DNA of 64,000 nucleotides from Locusta migratoria (GCA_026315105.1 CM048748.1:473521150-473585149); one strand, 5' to 3'. Counted from the stretch's first letter, positions 9,037 through 20,775 are shown. Notes: a model not told the origin generated them from the sequence alone. A program made the numbers and translations.

Positions 9037-12000
9037 AACCGCCTCGCCGTCGTGGCGTAGGGCTGAGGGCCACGGCGACGGCACTGGGAGGAGGGCCTGG
9101 GCGGGCACGTTACTGGTGGGACGGGCGTCGTAGCTGAGGCTGGGATCGAGACGCCGTCCGCGCCCCGGCATCCGCCTTGCGATCCTCCAGGGAACCCACC
9201 GAAACCTGGGGAAGGGCGCACACCCCCGCCCAGATTGAGCAGGTCATCTTCTTCTGAGGTGCGTGGCCCAAGCTGGGGGGGCCCGCACGATCCCGGAGTC
9301 CCTCTCGGTGACGCTGTCATCTGCGGCGGCGACAGCGGCGGAGTCGCGTCAATCTCCATCGGGACGATCTCGTAGTCCGGGGACGCTGGACCCGTTGACG
9401 AAAGATGTGGATGTGCTCCCTGGTGGTGAACTGGGTCTGGAATCAAGAAACCGGAGACAGGATCGCGCGGCCTGTGCAAGCGCAATTGGTTTGCGTGGCG
9501 CCGCAGCTCCGACCCTGTGGAAGAACGTACAACATACATATTGCGACCGAGCACGCGCTGAATGGTGCCCGGTAACCATTTCTTCTTGTTGCCAGCAAAC
9601 ACCCTGTACAGCACCGGCGTAGAAACCTGAAAACGCGTAGCGCCATACGAACCGACTCGGTGCGTGGGAGGCTGCAGCAGGTGAAGGAGAGTGCGGTGAC
9701 GGCGGCCGTGTAGCAGCTCGGCAGGAGACGGGCCGTCACGTGGCATGCACCGATACGTAGACAGGAAAATTTGAAGAGCTTGCTGCCTGGAGTGCTGACC
9801 TTTCATCTTTTCCATGTGAGACTTGAATGTTCAAACGAAACGTTCTGCTTCACCATTGGACTGAGGGTGAAAAGGTGCGGTGGTGAGATGCTGAATGCCA
9901 TTCACACGACAAAACTGCTGAAATTCCGCACTAACAAACTGAGGTCCATTGTCACTGACGATAGTTTCAGGCAAACCTTCGATGCAAAACACTGATGTTA
10001 AGGCACTGATTGTACTAGAAGCTGTCGTTGAGTTCATGGCAATCACAAAAGGAAACTTGCTGAAAGCGTCTACAACAATTAACCAGCGCGTATTCCAGAA
10101 AGGTCCGGCAAAGTCAATATGTAAACGTTGCCATGGTCCCTTGCGGTGTGGCCAGTCTGAGAAACGTTGCGGAGGAGCCGCCTGATGTTCCGCACAAACA
10201 GTACACTGTGACGTCATGCTCTCTATCTGAGCGTCCATACCAACCCAGGTACAATGACGTCTGGCCAGTTGCTTTGTCCTAACAATGCCCCAATGTCCTT
10301 GATGCAGGAGGCGTAACACTTCTCGTTGCAGGGAACGAGGAACAATCACTCTTGCTTGGTCGTTGTCGGTATGCAACAACAGTACACCCTGACTTAAAGA
10401 TAATGCATGACGTTGTGCAAAATAACGTCGAACCAGAGACCGATCAATGTCTTTGGCTCTGGCAGGCCACCCTGAGCGAACAAAACGTGCTACCACACTT
10501 AGGTCTGCATCCGCAGCTGTTTCCTGTGCAACCCGACGAGAGTTCAAAGGAAAGTCTGCGACAGCGGAAGCATCTCTGGAGTCTATCTGACAACATGCCA
10601 TTTCTGAAGAATCAAATGATACATCCTGGCCAACCGGAAGTCGGGAAAGTGTGTCCGCGTTGGCATGTTTAGTGGTAGGTCGGTACAAAATCTCATACTG
10701 ATAATTTGACAATATCAAGGACCATCTCTGAAGCTTTTGTGCCGTACGTGGCGGAATTGGCTTTGTGGGTGAGAACAACGACGTGAGAGGCTTGTGGTCT
10801 GTCAACAAATAGAATTTTCTGCCATAGAGATAATGATGAAACTTTGCGACGCCGTAAATGATTGCTAAGGCCTCCTTTTCTATCTGACTGTAATTCTGTT
10901 GCGTCGGCGTCAGTAGCTTGGATGCAAAGGCAATAGGACGATCGTGACATCCAATACGATGTGAGATTACAGCGCCCAGACCATACGACGAGGCGTCAAC
11001 TGCTAACACTACAGGCTTCTGTGGGTCAAAGGGAATCAAACATGCATCACTGAGTAGTGCAGACTTTAATTTGTCAAAGGCAACCTGACAATCTTTAGAC
11101 CATACAAAAGGAACATTCTTCCTACGTAAGTGATGCAGTGGAGCTGCAATCTGAGAGGCATTGGGAATAAATCTGAAATAATAGTTCAGCTTCCCCATTA
11201 CTGCTTGCAATTCGTGCACATTCTTAGGAGGAGGCAAGTCTTTGATTGCTCGAAGATGTGACTGTAAGGGATGGATTCCTTGGGCATTAATCACATGGCC
11301 TAGGTACTCTATTTCAGTTTGAAAAAACGAACACTTTGCTTTATTGCAACGTAGACCTGCTGCAGTCAACACTTTGAAAAGGCACTCCAGGTTTGCTAAA
11401 TGTTCTTCAACTGTACGTCCGGACACCACAATGTCATCTAAATAGTTCGAACAACACGGTACGGAAACTGTCAGCTGTTCCAAAAAACGCTGAAAAATAG
11501 CGGGAGCGGAAGAACTGCCAAAGGGTAGGCGTTGAAATTGAAAAAGGCCCATGTGAGTATTAATGACGAAAAACTTTTTGGACTCGTCATCAAGTGGAAT
11601 CTGTAAGTATGCCTCTGCTAAATCAATCTTAGAAAAGAAGTGAGACTGTCCTAATTTGTCCATCAGTTCCTCAGGTCTGGGCAGGGGATAAGTGTCCACA
11701 ATTGTTTGACTGTTCACTGTTGATTTGAAGTCCGCACAGAGACGAAGTTTTCCTGACGGCTTGGGTATAATTACTATAGGCGAGGCCCACTGACTCGCAG
11801 AAACAGGAGAAATCACCCCACTATCTTGCCAACGTTTAAGTTCTTCGGCAACTGTATCACGCAAGGCGATAGGCACTGGTCTAGCTTTACAAAATTTTGG
11901 AACTGCAGATTCTTTTAAAGTTACATGTGCCACGAAGTCTTTTGCACAACCTAGTTCCGGCGAAAACAAGTCACTATATTTGTCACACAATGCATTGATT

Positions 12001-13892
12001 TTATCCTGAGGCACTATTGACGAAATTTGAAGCACATCTCTTTGAATTGATAAACCAAACAAGTCAAAAGCATCTAGTCCAAAAATATTCTGCGTAGATT
12101 TGGCCTGAAGAACTACAAAAGCAACTGTTTTTGTTACACCTTGAAAAGAGGCAGGCAGGCTACACGTTCCTAGCACCGGAATAGTTTGTCCTGTGTACGC
12201 TGTTAACACTTGCTGTGACGGCGACAATTTTGGCGAACCCAGTAGTTCATAAGTTTCTTTATTCATTAGTGTGACAGCGGAACCAGTATCAAGCTGAAAT
12301 TGCACCGTCTTATTTTCTATGAAGAGAGTCACAAACAGTTTTTGCTTGCGGCGCTCGACAGGTGCGCGAATGTGGGCAACGTCTGCTACGGTTTGTTTGC
12401 TGCGCTTGCGCGGGCCGCGTAGTGAAGTAAGCGGCGCAGACTCGGCACGCAGCGGATTAACAACACTGTCACTAGATGACACTACCGCCGGATCGGCGTC
12501 CGCGCAAGCCTGCGAAGCTACTCCAGATTTACTAACTACTGCACTACAGTTTTGAGTAGCTACTTGATGTCTACTGTCACTAGCTACACAGTACTGGGCA
12601 CTATTACAAGGAGCAGTTGCAGAAGGCACTAATTTCACTACAGGAATGCACTGTTCATAGTCATTTTGCTTGTCCCGAACCCTTTTCCGTTGCACTGTTT
12701 TACGCGCTCGTCGGCGCTTGCTACGTGGTGCACTATATAGTTTTGCCGTAGGCGGAGAAAATTGTTCTTGCATTTGAAAACCAACAGAAGCACAGCTCAA
12801 GTCCACAGCGTGTATGACATTTACTGCATGCACTGTTCTCGCACTTTGCGAAGCACTATTCCTAACGTTACTGTGTTTTGAATTTACAATCTGCATACAC
12901 ACTGACTGTACATGTCCCGATTTGCCACATTGATAACAGGTTGCGTTGCGACTTGGGCACTGTGCACGTTTGTGGCGAGATACACACTGGGGGCAAGACT
13001 TACGAACATTTTTCTGAAATGAGCGTTGGCGCCCGTTATGCAAATTACTGTGTCTAACACTACGGGGCGACCTTTGCGTCGCACTTTTACTCTGGCTACT
13101 GTTCACTGTCTGTTCAGCACGGCCTGTACTATTGTAAGAATCACTAGTGCTACACTGAGAACTACGGCTAGGAAAGCGTCCGTTGCGGCGCACTGAATTT
13201 ACACTATGGCTTTGCATTTCTACATCAGCTAAGTCAAAAGTATCATGCGCTTCTATAAGCTGCAGTACACTGTCTAAGGAGGGGTCAGACTGTTTCAGAA
13301 TTGCTGCTCTAATTCTGGGGTCCTGAATATTCTGCGTAATCGCATCCCTCAACATCACGTCACTATACGAAAGTCCACAAGAGCAAGTAAATTTACATTG
13401 GCGGGTTAAGCCCTTCAATTCCGTGATCCATTCTTGGTGTGACTGCTGCGGTAATTTTTTAAGTCTGAAAAATCGGTATCGTGCAGCGGCTACAAGAACT
13501 TTTCTCTCATAATGAGCATTCAGTGCATCTACAATTTGTTCAAAGTCTACATCACGAGGAGATGCGTGAGGGAATAGTTTCTGCAATAGTACGAAGGTCT
13601 GGGGGCCCACAATCGATAAGAAAAGGTTCTTCACTCTCTGACCTGTAATTTGATGAGCCGCGACGAGTTCTTGAAAATGTGCGAAGTAGTCGCTCCATTC
13701 TTCCTCACGTTCGTTGTACTGGCGGAACGTAGGGAGCGGTACGGCGGCTGGTGTGGGCTGCTGAAGCGGCGGCTGTTGTTGTTGGTTAGCTGCTTGCACT
13801 GTGAGCTGGGCCACAGCCTGGAGAAGTTGTGTTATTTGCGCCGTCTGTAACTGAATAATTTCCATTAAGTTTGGGTTCGGGGTAGTGGCCAA
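9025..13892 (-). pseudogene. gypsy-A gag-pol polyprotein (one in-frame stop)
   Basis: One frame encodes Gag and Pol. From the start at 13892: Gag with a coiled N-terminus and a glutamine-proline run, a capsid-like region (residues about 50-230), a CCHC knuckle (CYQCGKSGHVQSVC, about residue 318), aspartic protease (QLDTGSAVTLM, about 530), reverse transcriptase (YLDDIVVSG, about 805), RNase H (AVDASSYGLGAVIS, then LTDHKPL), and integrase with an HHCC finger (LLHQGHWGI and CTVC) and the catalytic blocks HIDFAGPF, VSDNGPQF and GEAE. A TGA at 9829-9831, most simply a CGA change, interrupts the integrase just after GEAERFV. The same frame continues to the polypurine tract and carries a proline-rich C-terminus. 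All catalytic motifs look intact apart from the stop. Confidence 0.93.
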
Positions 13893-14105
13893 GCTGACCG
13901 ATTAGGCGCCGCGCATACAAGTAAATTATAACAAAACACAAATGCAATATGAAAGAGGACGCTCTGCAACAAAAAAAAGTCCACAAAACACGTAACAAAA
14001 TATCTTCCCCCAAAATTCTAATAATAAGGGTGGGTGGGCGGGAGCAATTTCTGCGTGCTCCGACTACTGCTGTCTGGCTGCTGTAAGCGGGCTGGTCCAA
14101 GGTTC

Positions 14106-14124
14106 TATCACTCCTCGTCGCCAC
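14106..14124 (-). promoter_or_regulatory. primer-binding site of gypsy-A
   Basis: Starts one base inside the 5' LTR and reads TGGCGACGAGGAGTGATAG on the minus strand. A TGGCGAC start is common for insect gypsy elements. I did not identify the primer tRNA. The gypsy fragment at 38.2 kb has a related TGGCGACGAG after its LTR. Confidence 0.65.
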
Positions 14125-14592
14125 TTTTGTATCCCAACTTCGTCGCCGCTTTTGTGTCCCAGCCTCGTCGTAGGTGTCGGTGGCCGTGTGGAACGAGACC
14201 GACACAGTAACAAAGACAGCACGCTGGTGCAGGTACGGAGGGGAGCAGCCAGAAACTACAAACACTAGAGTCAATTAGAAAGAGATATATTTTGCACAGA
14301 ATGTAACAATACTTAACTTTTATATAGTACTGCAGAATGTTGATACATAGTTGTTAGAGGCCTGCCTAGTGCCTGTACAATAGCAAAGTCTTCACTGGTG
14401 CCTATCTGATTACGAAGGTCCTAACTGGTTGCTAACTCAGTCCGAAGTGACCGGTGTCTTTCCGTGGTGGCCACGAGCGGGGTTGCAGCAGAGGGCGCTC
14501 GTGGCTGTCGTCGTGAGAACGCCGCGCCGTGCGTGCATGGCGGCGCGCGGCGAAAGTAGGTGGCGCGCACTTTGTACTTGTGCGACACCACA
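14125..14592 (-). mobile_element. 5' LTR of gypsy-A
   Basis: 468 bp beginning TGTGGTGTCG at 14592 and ending ACAAAA at 14125. It is 3 substitutions from the 3' LTR and is flanked outside by gaaac (14593-14597). It is GC-rich near its start and AT-rich in the middle, and presumably holds the element's promoter. Confidence 0.93.
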
Positions 14593-14597
14593 GAAAC
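14593..14597. repeat. target site duplication of gypsy-A (right)
   Basis: gaaac, matching 7750-7754. Confidence 0.8.
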
Positions 14598-14742
14598 AGT
14601 GTTAACTTGCTAGTGTTCATAGTATTGCATAACAGTTAATATTGTAAATGTACAACAACAAATAATACATATCATTGACACAACATTGTCTCGTTATACC
14701 AAAGGTATTAAATATAAGGAGAGGCATTGATTTAAAATTTGC

Positions 14743-14815
14743 GCTATGGCCGGGATTCAAACCCGGGACCTCCTACTTACTAGGTAGGCGCTTTAAGCCA
14801 CTCAACTAACACAGC
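14743..14815 (-). tRNA. tRNA-Thr(AGT)-like head of a SINE
   Basis: It can fold as a 73-base cloverleaf: acceptor arms GCTGTG and CATAGC pair, the anticodon stem CCTAC/GTAGG encloses CTAGTAA with anticodon AGT, and the B box reads GGTTTGAATCC. Because it is one of three linked copies with a common tail, a SINE head is likelier than a working tRNA gene. Confidence 0.6.
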
Positions 14816-14929
14816 GTTGCAACCAAGGTGACTACACGCACTGTCTTAAAGCATGTCTCCCTCCACACCACGCCTCAATGTTCCCTGTCAAATACGTATC
14901 AAATTGCCAGGGTGTAGAGGGAGACATGC

Positions 14930-14993
14930 TTAGTGGTTTAAAGCACCTACCTAGTACATAGGAGGTCCTGAGTTCGAATCCCAGCTACAGCAC
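14930..14993 (+). tRNA. tRNA-Thr-like SINE head, 5'-incomplete
   Basis: Shares the anticodon region (CTAGTA) and the B box GAGTTCGAATCCC with its neighbours. The first bases of the cloverleaf are missing where the inverted spacer joins. Confidence 0.45.
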
Positions 14994-15273
14994 AAATTTT
15001 AATTCAATGCCTCTCCTTATATTTAATACTTTTGGTATAACGAGACAATGTTGTCTCAAGGATATGTATTATTTGTTGATATTCATATCACCTCGGCCTG
15101 AGGAACAAGGTGGGACGGTTCCCATTTGCGTTCTTTACTAGGGTGCTATTCCAATACAGGAGAGCCCTGGCAATTTGATACGCATTTCACAGGGAACATT
15201 GAGGCAGAAATAAAGTATGTGATGTGGAGGGAGATTGCTTTACGACAGTCCGTGTAGTCGCTTTGGCTGCAAT

Positions 15274-15346
15274 GCTGTGTTAGCTGAGTGGTTTAAAGTG
15301 CCAACCTAGTAAGTAGGAGGTCTCGGGTTCGAATCCCGACCACAGC
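15274..15346 (+). tRNA. tRNA-Thr(AGT)-like SINE head
   Basis: Acceptor arm GCTGTG/CACAGC is perfect, the B box is GGGTTCGAATCCC and the anticodon loop is CTAGTAA (AGT). One pair in the anticodon stem is mismatched. The SINE tail follows directly. Confidence 0.6.
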
Positions 15347-15399
15347 ACAAATTTTAATTTAATGCCTCTCCTTATATTGTAAATGTATATTCTGTTTCG

Positions 15400-15962
15400 G
15401 TATAGGTATAATAATTCATCATTGACCGTAAACATTTTGATCAAATGTGGCTTTGGAGACTTAAAAATAGGCCTACTTTGATCATCAAAAAAAATCTTAT
15501 GTCAATATAATAAAGGTCAAATCGGCATTAACATTGTGTAAAGATTATTTTGTAGAGTAGATCCAAGATTCCTTTACTGATTACACAAGAGTGAAAACAA
15601 GACCCTGCACATCATAGAGCAGCATTCATTATTTCATGGTCAAAACAAAAGATTTTTCCACTTATTCTGATTGTAACAGTTTTCAAACAGCAATTTCCGA
15701 GGTCATGGCTATCATTAGCTCTGCCAACCTACTAAAAGCTGATTCAAAATTTATTTTACTGCTCTCAAACACTTCCTATGAAATTCCAAAGTGTATATTC
15801 AGTAGTAGTGCATCTGTTTTTTTTTTTTTTTTCTTTGTCAACTTCTGTATGAACTCTACAGCTAAAAGGTGTACAACTCCTGCATGAAAAATTTCACTAA
15901 AGGCCATCTTGAAAGCCGTGTAAATAGCATTTCCTACACCGGCATGTGGAAACGCTACATGT
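15400..15962. other. interior of the 7.3-16.0 kb DNA element, no recognisable gene
   Basis: Includes a T15 run near 15818. Open frames on both strands (15636-15887 plus, 15776-15991 minus) pass through low-complexity sequence and have no motif I recognise. Confidence 0.4.
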
Positions 15963-16202
15963 ATGTAGGGAATGGTGGTTGGGGAATGCATGTGCTAAAA
16001 ATACATGCTTGTGGAAACCCAGCCTAAGGAAAGTATGACACTGCCATCTCACAGCCGTCCTTCAAATTGCATTGGCAGAACTGAAAAATGGATTAAAAAA
16101 AGTGTGACAGCATATGCTGTCACACACACATGAGGGGTTAAACAAATTAGTTTAATAAAAATTACAAACAAAATAATTTTGACGTAGAAATAAAAATTAA
16201 TA

Positions 16203-16270
16203 GCGCACAGCAGGATTCGAACCTACGATTGTCCGTACGGGTAGCTAATGCTTTACCACTGTGCTACACA
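16203..16270 (-). tRNA. degenerate tRNA-like sequence (SINE head)
   Basis: On the minus strand GTAGCACAGTGGTAAAGC resembles a D-arm with an A box and TAGGTTCGAATCCTG resembles a T-arm with a B box, ending in GTGCGC. The anticodon arm does not fold cleanly, so no isotype is assigned. Confidence 0.4.
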
Positions 16271-16812
16271 ACAGCATTGTGAATCATCTCACAGTGACAA
16301 TACACATCCGTAACAACACTGAACTGTAGCGTCTGGAATGCTCATTTTTATGTAAATCGTACGAAGTTCATCCAATGGAAACTGATAACTGTGATATAAT
16401 ATTTATGAATATAACATTAAATCCCACCTTGTACAAAAGCAACTACTGAGGTAACATCTACCTGTTCACAACTCCGCTTAGCACATGCCAGCCTGATGCC
16501 TCCGTTACAAGCGTACAGCCCATTGTGGCCAACTCTTTCTAAAAAATAATAATAATAATAATTTTGAGATGAAAACTTTACAGCCAAGTAGTAACTTGTT
16601 TTATAATTTCTGACTAAGGCAATCATAGTTATTGCCGAAACCAGGTTAAATAATTTTAACTTTGTGACCGAGGGCTGCATTTTTATCTTTTGACATTGTA
16701 ACAGTCACTAACAAAAGCAGCTATTTTCAAAATTTTAAGATTCCTGCCTGCCTGAGCATCAAAAGCTGCATCTAAATATAAGGACTTCAAGAAGAAACTA
16801 CTAACCACAGGT

Positions 16813-18720
16813 ATGGCCATTCATTTTAATAAGTTTTGTGAAGAAAGAGAACTTGACACTAATTATGCGAAGGAATACATAAACTTCAATAATTGTAAAA
16901 TATCCTTAGTTTTTTTTTTTTTTAGACCTATTATCAAAAATCTAATTTCTGATCAGATCAAAAAGTTGTATACTAAAAATGATACTCTCAACGGAGAGGC
17001 ATACTGTTTATACTACTCACAATTTTTTAGTTATTTTTTTTTTATTTTATTTTTTTTTTTTTTTAAGGTTGTTCCTTGGTTATTGCTAGCAATTCTGAAT
17101 ATGTTTCTAAAACCTTAGAATTTTTTAATGAAAATAATATTTCAGAATTGCACGAGGACCCGACTGCAAAATTACAAAAAGAAGTCAGGTCCACCATTCC
17201 TCAGCCATTTCATAAAAAAAAACCTCCCATTAATATGAACCCTCAACCCCATAAACTTCATCCATAGTTCAAGCAGTTTGAACAGTGCTCACCACAATTT
17301 AGCTTGATTTCTGCAAGAAACCTTGAAAAAGTCCATTTTTCAGAACAATTAGTCAGTTCCCAATAGTCACGTACTACTTCATAAAATAAACATCTAGATT
17401 GCGGCCCAGATACTAAGCTTTTTTCACTGTATATAAAAAATCAGTATACCAATGTTCCTGTACTTGAAATGCTTTACTGTAGAAAAGAATTAACGTCCAT
17501 TCAAAAAACTTTCATCTGAATTTAATTAATGTAGTAATCGAATATAACTATTCTGAATTTAACGGAAAATTGAACGAGCAAGACGATGGTCTTGCTATGA
17601 GAAATCCATTAGCTGGTATTCTTGCTGACAGTTTCATCCATTCTTTGGAAGAAAAATTCTTCCACAAATTCTCTATTGCAACGTTAGGCATTGTTTCCTA
17701 TTATAGATATGTCGATGACATTTTAGTCATCTGCGAAGGACCTACCACTGGCACTGATCACATTTTTACTCTTTTCAATGAAATACATGAGAATATTACT
17801 TTCATCTGTGAACATTAAAACGAGGCTCGTCAACTGAACTTTCTCGATTTGACCTTAACAGTAGAAGAAAATAAAATCTCTCTTAATATCTACTGGAAAG
17901 AAACATATTCCGATCAAATTGTACCCGCCTCTTCTATGCACCCTCAATGTCACAAAAATGCTTTCTTTCATTCTGTCATCCACAGAGCTATTTCCATCCC
18001 ACTCTCGAAAGATAAATTCAAGGAAGAAATAAATTTGATAAAATCCATAGTAGTTAATAACGAATATGATCCTGCCATAGTTGACAACATCCTTAAAAAG
18101 ACAACTGCTAGAAGAGTTATAACACTTGGCACTCCCACTGAATCACACCAAAAGCAAATATATGTCTCCATTCCATTTCTGGGGCCCATTTCCTATCAGA
18201 TTCAACAACTACTTCGTAATAAGTATAACTGCAATGTTGGCTTCTCCGCCAATAGCAATATGAAGAAAAATTTCATTCACAATTTAAAATCAACCTGTTC
18301 TCCCTTAAATAATTCTCGCGTTTACAAAATTGTGATACTTGCTCTTCCTACTACATAGGTCAAACGGGGCGTGCTTTTAAAATCAGGTTTAAAGAACATC
18401 TTTTGAGAAAGAATGGCACTAACCCCCAGAGTTCATCTTTTGCTGACCATCTTCTCATTACAAGTCACGCACGTTAATGCCATTCATGACCTGAACATTT
18501 TGCACACCGAAAAGAAAGGCAAAGATTATACATGCTTGAAGACTGGCAAATATTTAAACATTTTTCCCAAAATGACGGGCTTATTCTAAATGAACAGTTA
18601 CAACTCCGTAATAGAAGCTTTTTTAACGGTATTAAGCCGTTACTCGGTCTTTAATATTGTACTTCATGCAGTGTCCGAAATATTTCTTCCGATTTAATCC
18701 AAAAATTTGTATTCCAAAAG
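16813..18720 (+). mobile_element. PLE-B: Penelope-like element, frameshifted
   Basis: A plus-strand PLE whose domains appear in order: linker and N-terminal pieces (16813-17267), reverse transcriptase (17560-17818, with the catalytic block RYVDDILVI), connector (17849-18330) and GIY-YIG nuclease (about 18316-18480). The frame is broken by a long T tract near 17037-17064, a stop at 17816 and a one-base shift near 18330 that separates the first nuclease motif (VYKI) from the second (YIGQTGRAFKIRFKEH). It abuts the decayed gypsy-B near 18.73 kb. Confidence 0.85.
17570..18358 (+). pseudogene. PLE-B reverse transcriptase and connector
   Basis: PLE reverse transcriptases are telomerase-related. 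Visible here are GLAMRNPLAGILAD (the conserved block before the catalytic centre), YYRYVDDILVI (catalytic) and, after a stop at 17816, QLNFLDLTL followed by the long helical connector to the nuclease. The reading resumes in the same order in the following open frame. Confidence 0.8.
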
Positions 18721-18744
18721 CCAATTTTTTAACTGTTTTGCTTA

Positions 18745-19804
18745 TTACGAGTTCCAACAATAATAATTAATAGTGCCTAATAACCACCTCAACTCTTTGA
18801 ATGTGGAGGGGTGTGGTACTTCCTGGATGGCATTGACCTTTTCAGAGGGAGGGGGGAGAGGATGGGAGGGAATGCCATTAATGGAAGGTAGATGCAGTTG
18901 GTCCTTGATGTGATTCAACTCAATCCATGCCTTGGCCAATGTGTCACAGAGAAATTATAAATGATGTTCGTAATCCTCAACAGAGGTACTGAATAGTAAA
19001 ATATTGTCTAAGTAAACAAAACAAAACTTTAGGGAAGGAGAAACTCATTGATGAAGCATTGCTAGGTTTTTGTGGCTTTTTAAGTCCAAATGGCATGAAG
19101 CGGTAGTGGCATAAACTTATCGGAATCATGATGGCAGTCTTCTCAACATCCTCCGGAGCCCTGGGTATCTGATGGTACACACATTTGAAGTCAACCACAG
19201 AAAAAATTTTAACACCAGCAAGAGCATGAGTGAAATCAGCTACATGAGGAATCTGATATCTGTCAAAGATCGTCTTAGCATTTAGCCTACAGTAGTCCCT
19301 ACAAATTCTCCAAGAACCATCACTTTTTTGTACTAAGTGAATGGGAGAGGACCAACTGCTAGAAGAAGGTTCGATTATGCCTGCCTCTAGTAATACTGTA
19401 ATCTGTGCTTCCACGGAGGCAAATTTTTCAGCACAAAGGCGGCATGGTTTACTACACACAGATGTGACTACAGAAATGCACTGCCGAGGGTGGGAGGCAG
19501 TGGGGGGCACGGTGTCTGATGGGTTGAATTTGGCAGACAATGTTGTGATAGCCAGCTCAGGGATGGGAGGCGAGAGCTGACTGTCCTGGCCGGCTGTGAT
19601 TTCCGCTGCTGCCACTGGAGGCGCCACAAGTGTGAGTGCAGTGGCATGTGGGACAGCAGGCAGAGAAGGTGAAGCTGGCACCGTCGGTGCAGGTGAAGGT
19701 GCCACTACGCTGCACGAGCAAGATGACGGCTGAGATGCGGCGGTGTGCGGGTCGGTCGGAAGAGTAGTTGACATGGGAGCCGTGGGAGCTGGCGAGGGCA
19801 CCAC
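18745..19804 (-). pseudogene. gypsy-B reverse transcriptase (partial)
   Basis: Motifs in order: EAGIIEPSSSSWSSPIHLVQ, DGSWRICRDYCRLNAKT, SVVDFKCVYHQIP and YRFMPFGLKK, all typical of gypsy reverse transcriptase. After a frame change the next block reads CFVYLDNILLFST, so the catalytic YLDD has become YLDN. 18745-18939 encodes the palm-to-connection segment ending LLGTINYY. RNase H and integrase are missing. Confidence 0.8.
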
Positions 19805-20478
19805 CTGGGTGCGCGAGCAAAATGCCAGCTGAGCTGCAGCATTGTGCTATCGACCAGCAGAGTAGTTGACGTGGCGACCACCGTGGCAGGTGGCGGCACA
19901 GCGCAAGATGGCAGCCGAGCAGAAGCAGCTGGGAGGTCAGCCGAGATGGATGTTACGGCAGCGGCCACTGAAGCACACTGGTGCACCACTGTCGCAGAAA
20001 CAAAAGTGTGAGCCGTGGCAGGTGTAGCAGCAGGTGCACGAACATTTAAAACAGTGTGTGACTGTGGGCATACGCTAGCATTTGAGTCTTTAGCTCAAAC
20101 AGAAGCACAATTGTTGCCAGCGGAGATAAACTTGCTTTTATTTTTGCCCATATGCTGGCGACCTACAGGTTGTTTAGAGACGGGGGAAGTTTAAGTTTCA
20201 GTTATTAGGTCAGTAGGCCGAGTGTTGTGAACAGCATGCGGAGCAGGCACCAGAGGGCAGAGTGCACATACAGTTTTGACAGCTGTGGCAGTTGGCTTGG
20301 AAACCACGTTTTGTTTTCACATATTGGCATAGGAGTGAGGAGCAAGGTTAGGTGGGTTGTCTGAAGCACAATTATGCCTACGCACGGGCACGGGAACATT
20401 AATAGTGAAAGAAACACTGGTACTAATCTTGCAGTCCTTCTGCAGAGCAGAAAGACGTTGCTTGGCCGCAGACAGCTG

Positions 20479-20766
20479 TCATTCAGCATGGGCAAGACGA
20501 TGTACGATGCTATCCCGTTCACTCTCGAAGTCAAGGACTTGTTTACATTCGTCAAACCCCTTTTTCAGCAGCGTGTCGAAGTCATCAGACAATTTGGTAT
20601 ATTCACTAACAGTAGCACTCGTGGAAGTAAAGCCGGAGCTCGATGAACCACATGAAGAATGTTTGTTTGAGGGATCTTGGAAAACAGAGCAGCACAAAAC
20701 ATCGGGTGAAAGTTTGTGATTTGTTAAAAAATCTATACCTACAATAGGTCCTGGAATGTTTGCCAC
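20479..20766 (-). pseudogene. gypsy-B protease-region fragment
   Basis: ANIPGPIVGIDFLTNHKLSP has the pattern of the retropepsin C-terminal strand, in which the enzyme's own substrate loop is followed by a G-x-DFL motif. Upstream and downstream frames are broken. Confidence 0.5.
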
Positions 20767-20775
20767 TAAAAAGTT

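Larger units (their letters stand above)
7755..14592 (-). mobile_element. gypsy-A: chimeric, nearly intact Ty3/gypsy retrotransposon
   Basis: Order on the minus strand: 5' LTR (14125-14592), primer-binding site, one fused gag-pol frame (13892 to about 9025), polypurine tract, 93 bp of a 3' LTR (8932-9024), about 700 bp of foreign LINE sequence (8223-8931), then a full 3' LTR (7755-8222). The same 5 bp target duplication, gaaac, flanks the outer LTRs, so the foreign segment was inside the element when it inserted. There is no envelope gene. One in-frame stop separates it from a complete polyprotein frame. Confidence 0.9.
14656..15380. repeat. palindromic cluster of three tRNA-Thr-headed SINEs
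   Basis: Three copies of one SINE: one on minus (head 14743-14815) and two on plus (heads about 14930-14993 and 15274-15346). Each head is followed by acaaattttaatt and a shared tail atgcctctccttatatt. 14656-14803 is the inverted complement of 14935-15085, and the spacer 14815-14915 is inverted again at 15165-15275, so the cluster as a whole can fold back on itself. Confidence 0.75.
7299..16024. mobile_element. DNA element with terminal inverted repeats, split by a gypsy insertion
   Basis: The left end (7299-7360) and right end (15963-16024) are inverted copies over roughly 55 bp: each begins near ggtttccaca, continues into gcatg and shares tgcattcccca. The gypsy element at 7755-14592 and the SINE cluster near 14.7-15.4 kb lie between them, leaving about 1.9 kb of original element. 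No transposase is recognisable, so it is probably non-autonomous. The target duplication is not clear. Part of 15636-15890 is open in both directions but resembles nothing I know. Confidence 0.55.

Noticed and set aside
9025..13892. Possible envelope gene in gypsy-A
   Set aside because: Nothing but the proline-rich C-terminus of Pol lies between integrase and the polypurine tract; there is no signal peptide or membrane segment.
14743..15346. Three functional tRNA-Thr genes
   Set aside because: They share a non-tRNA tail and an inverted-repeat arrangement, so they are SINE heads rather than independent tRNA genes.
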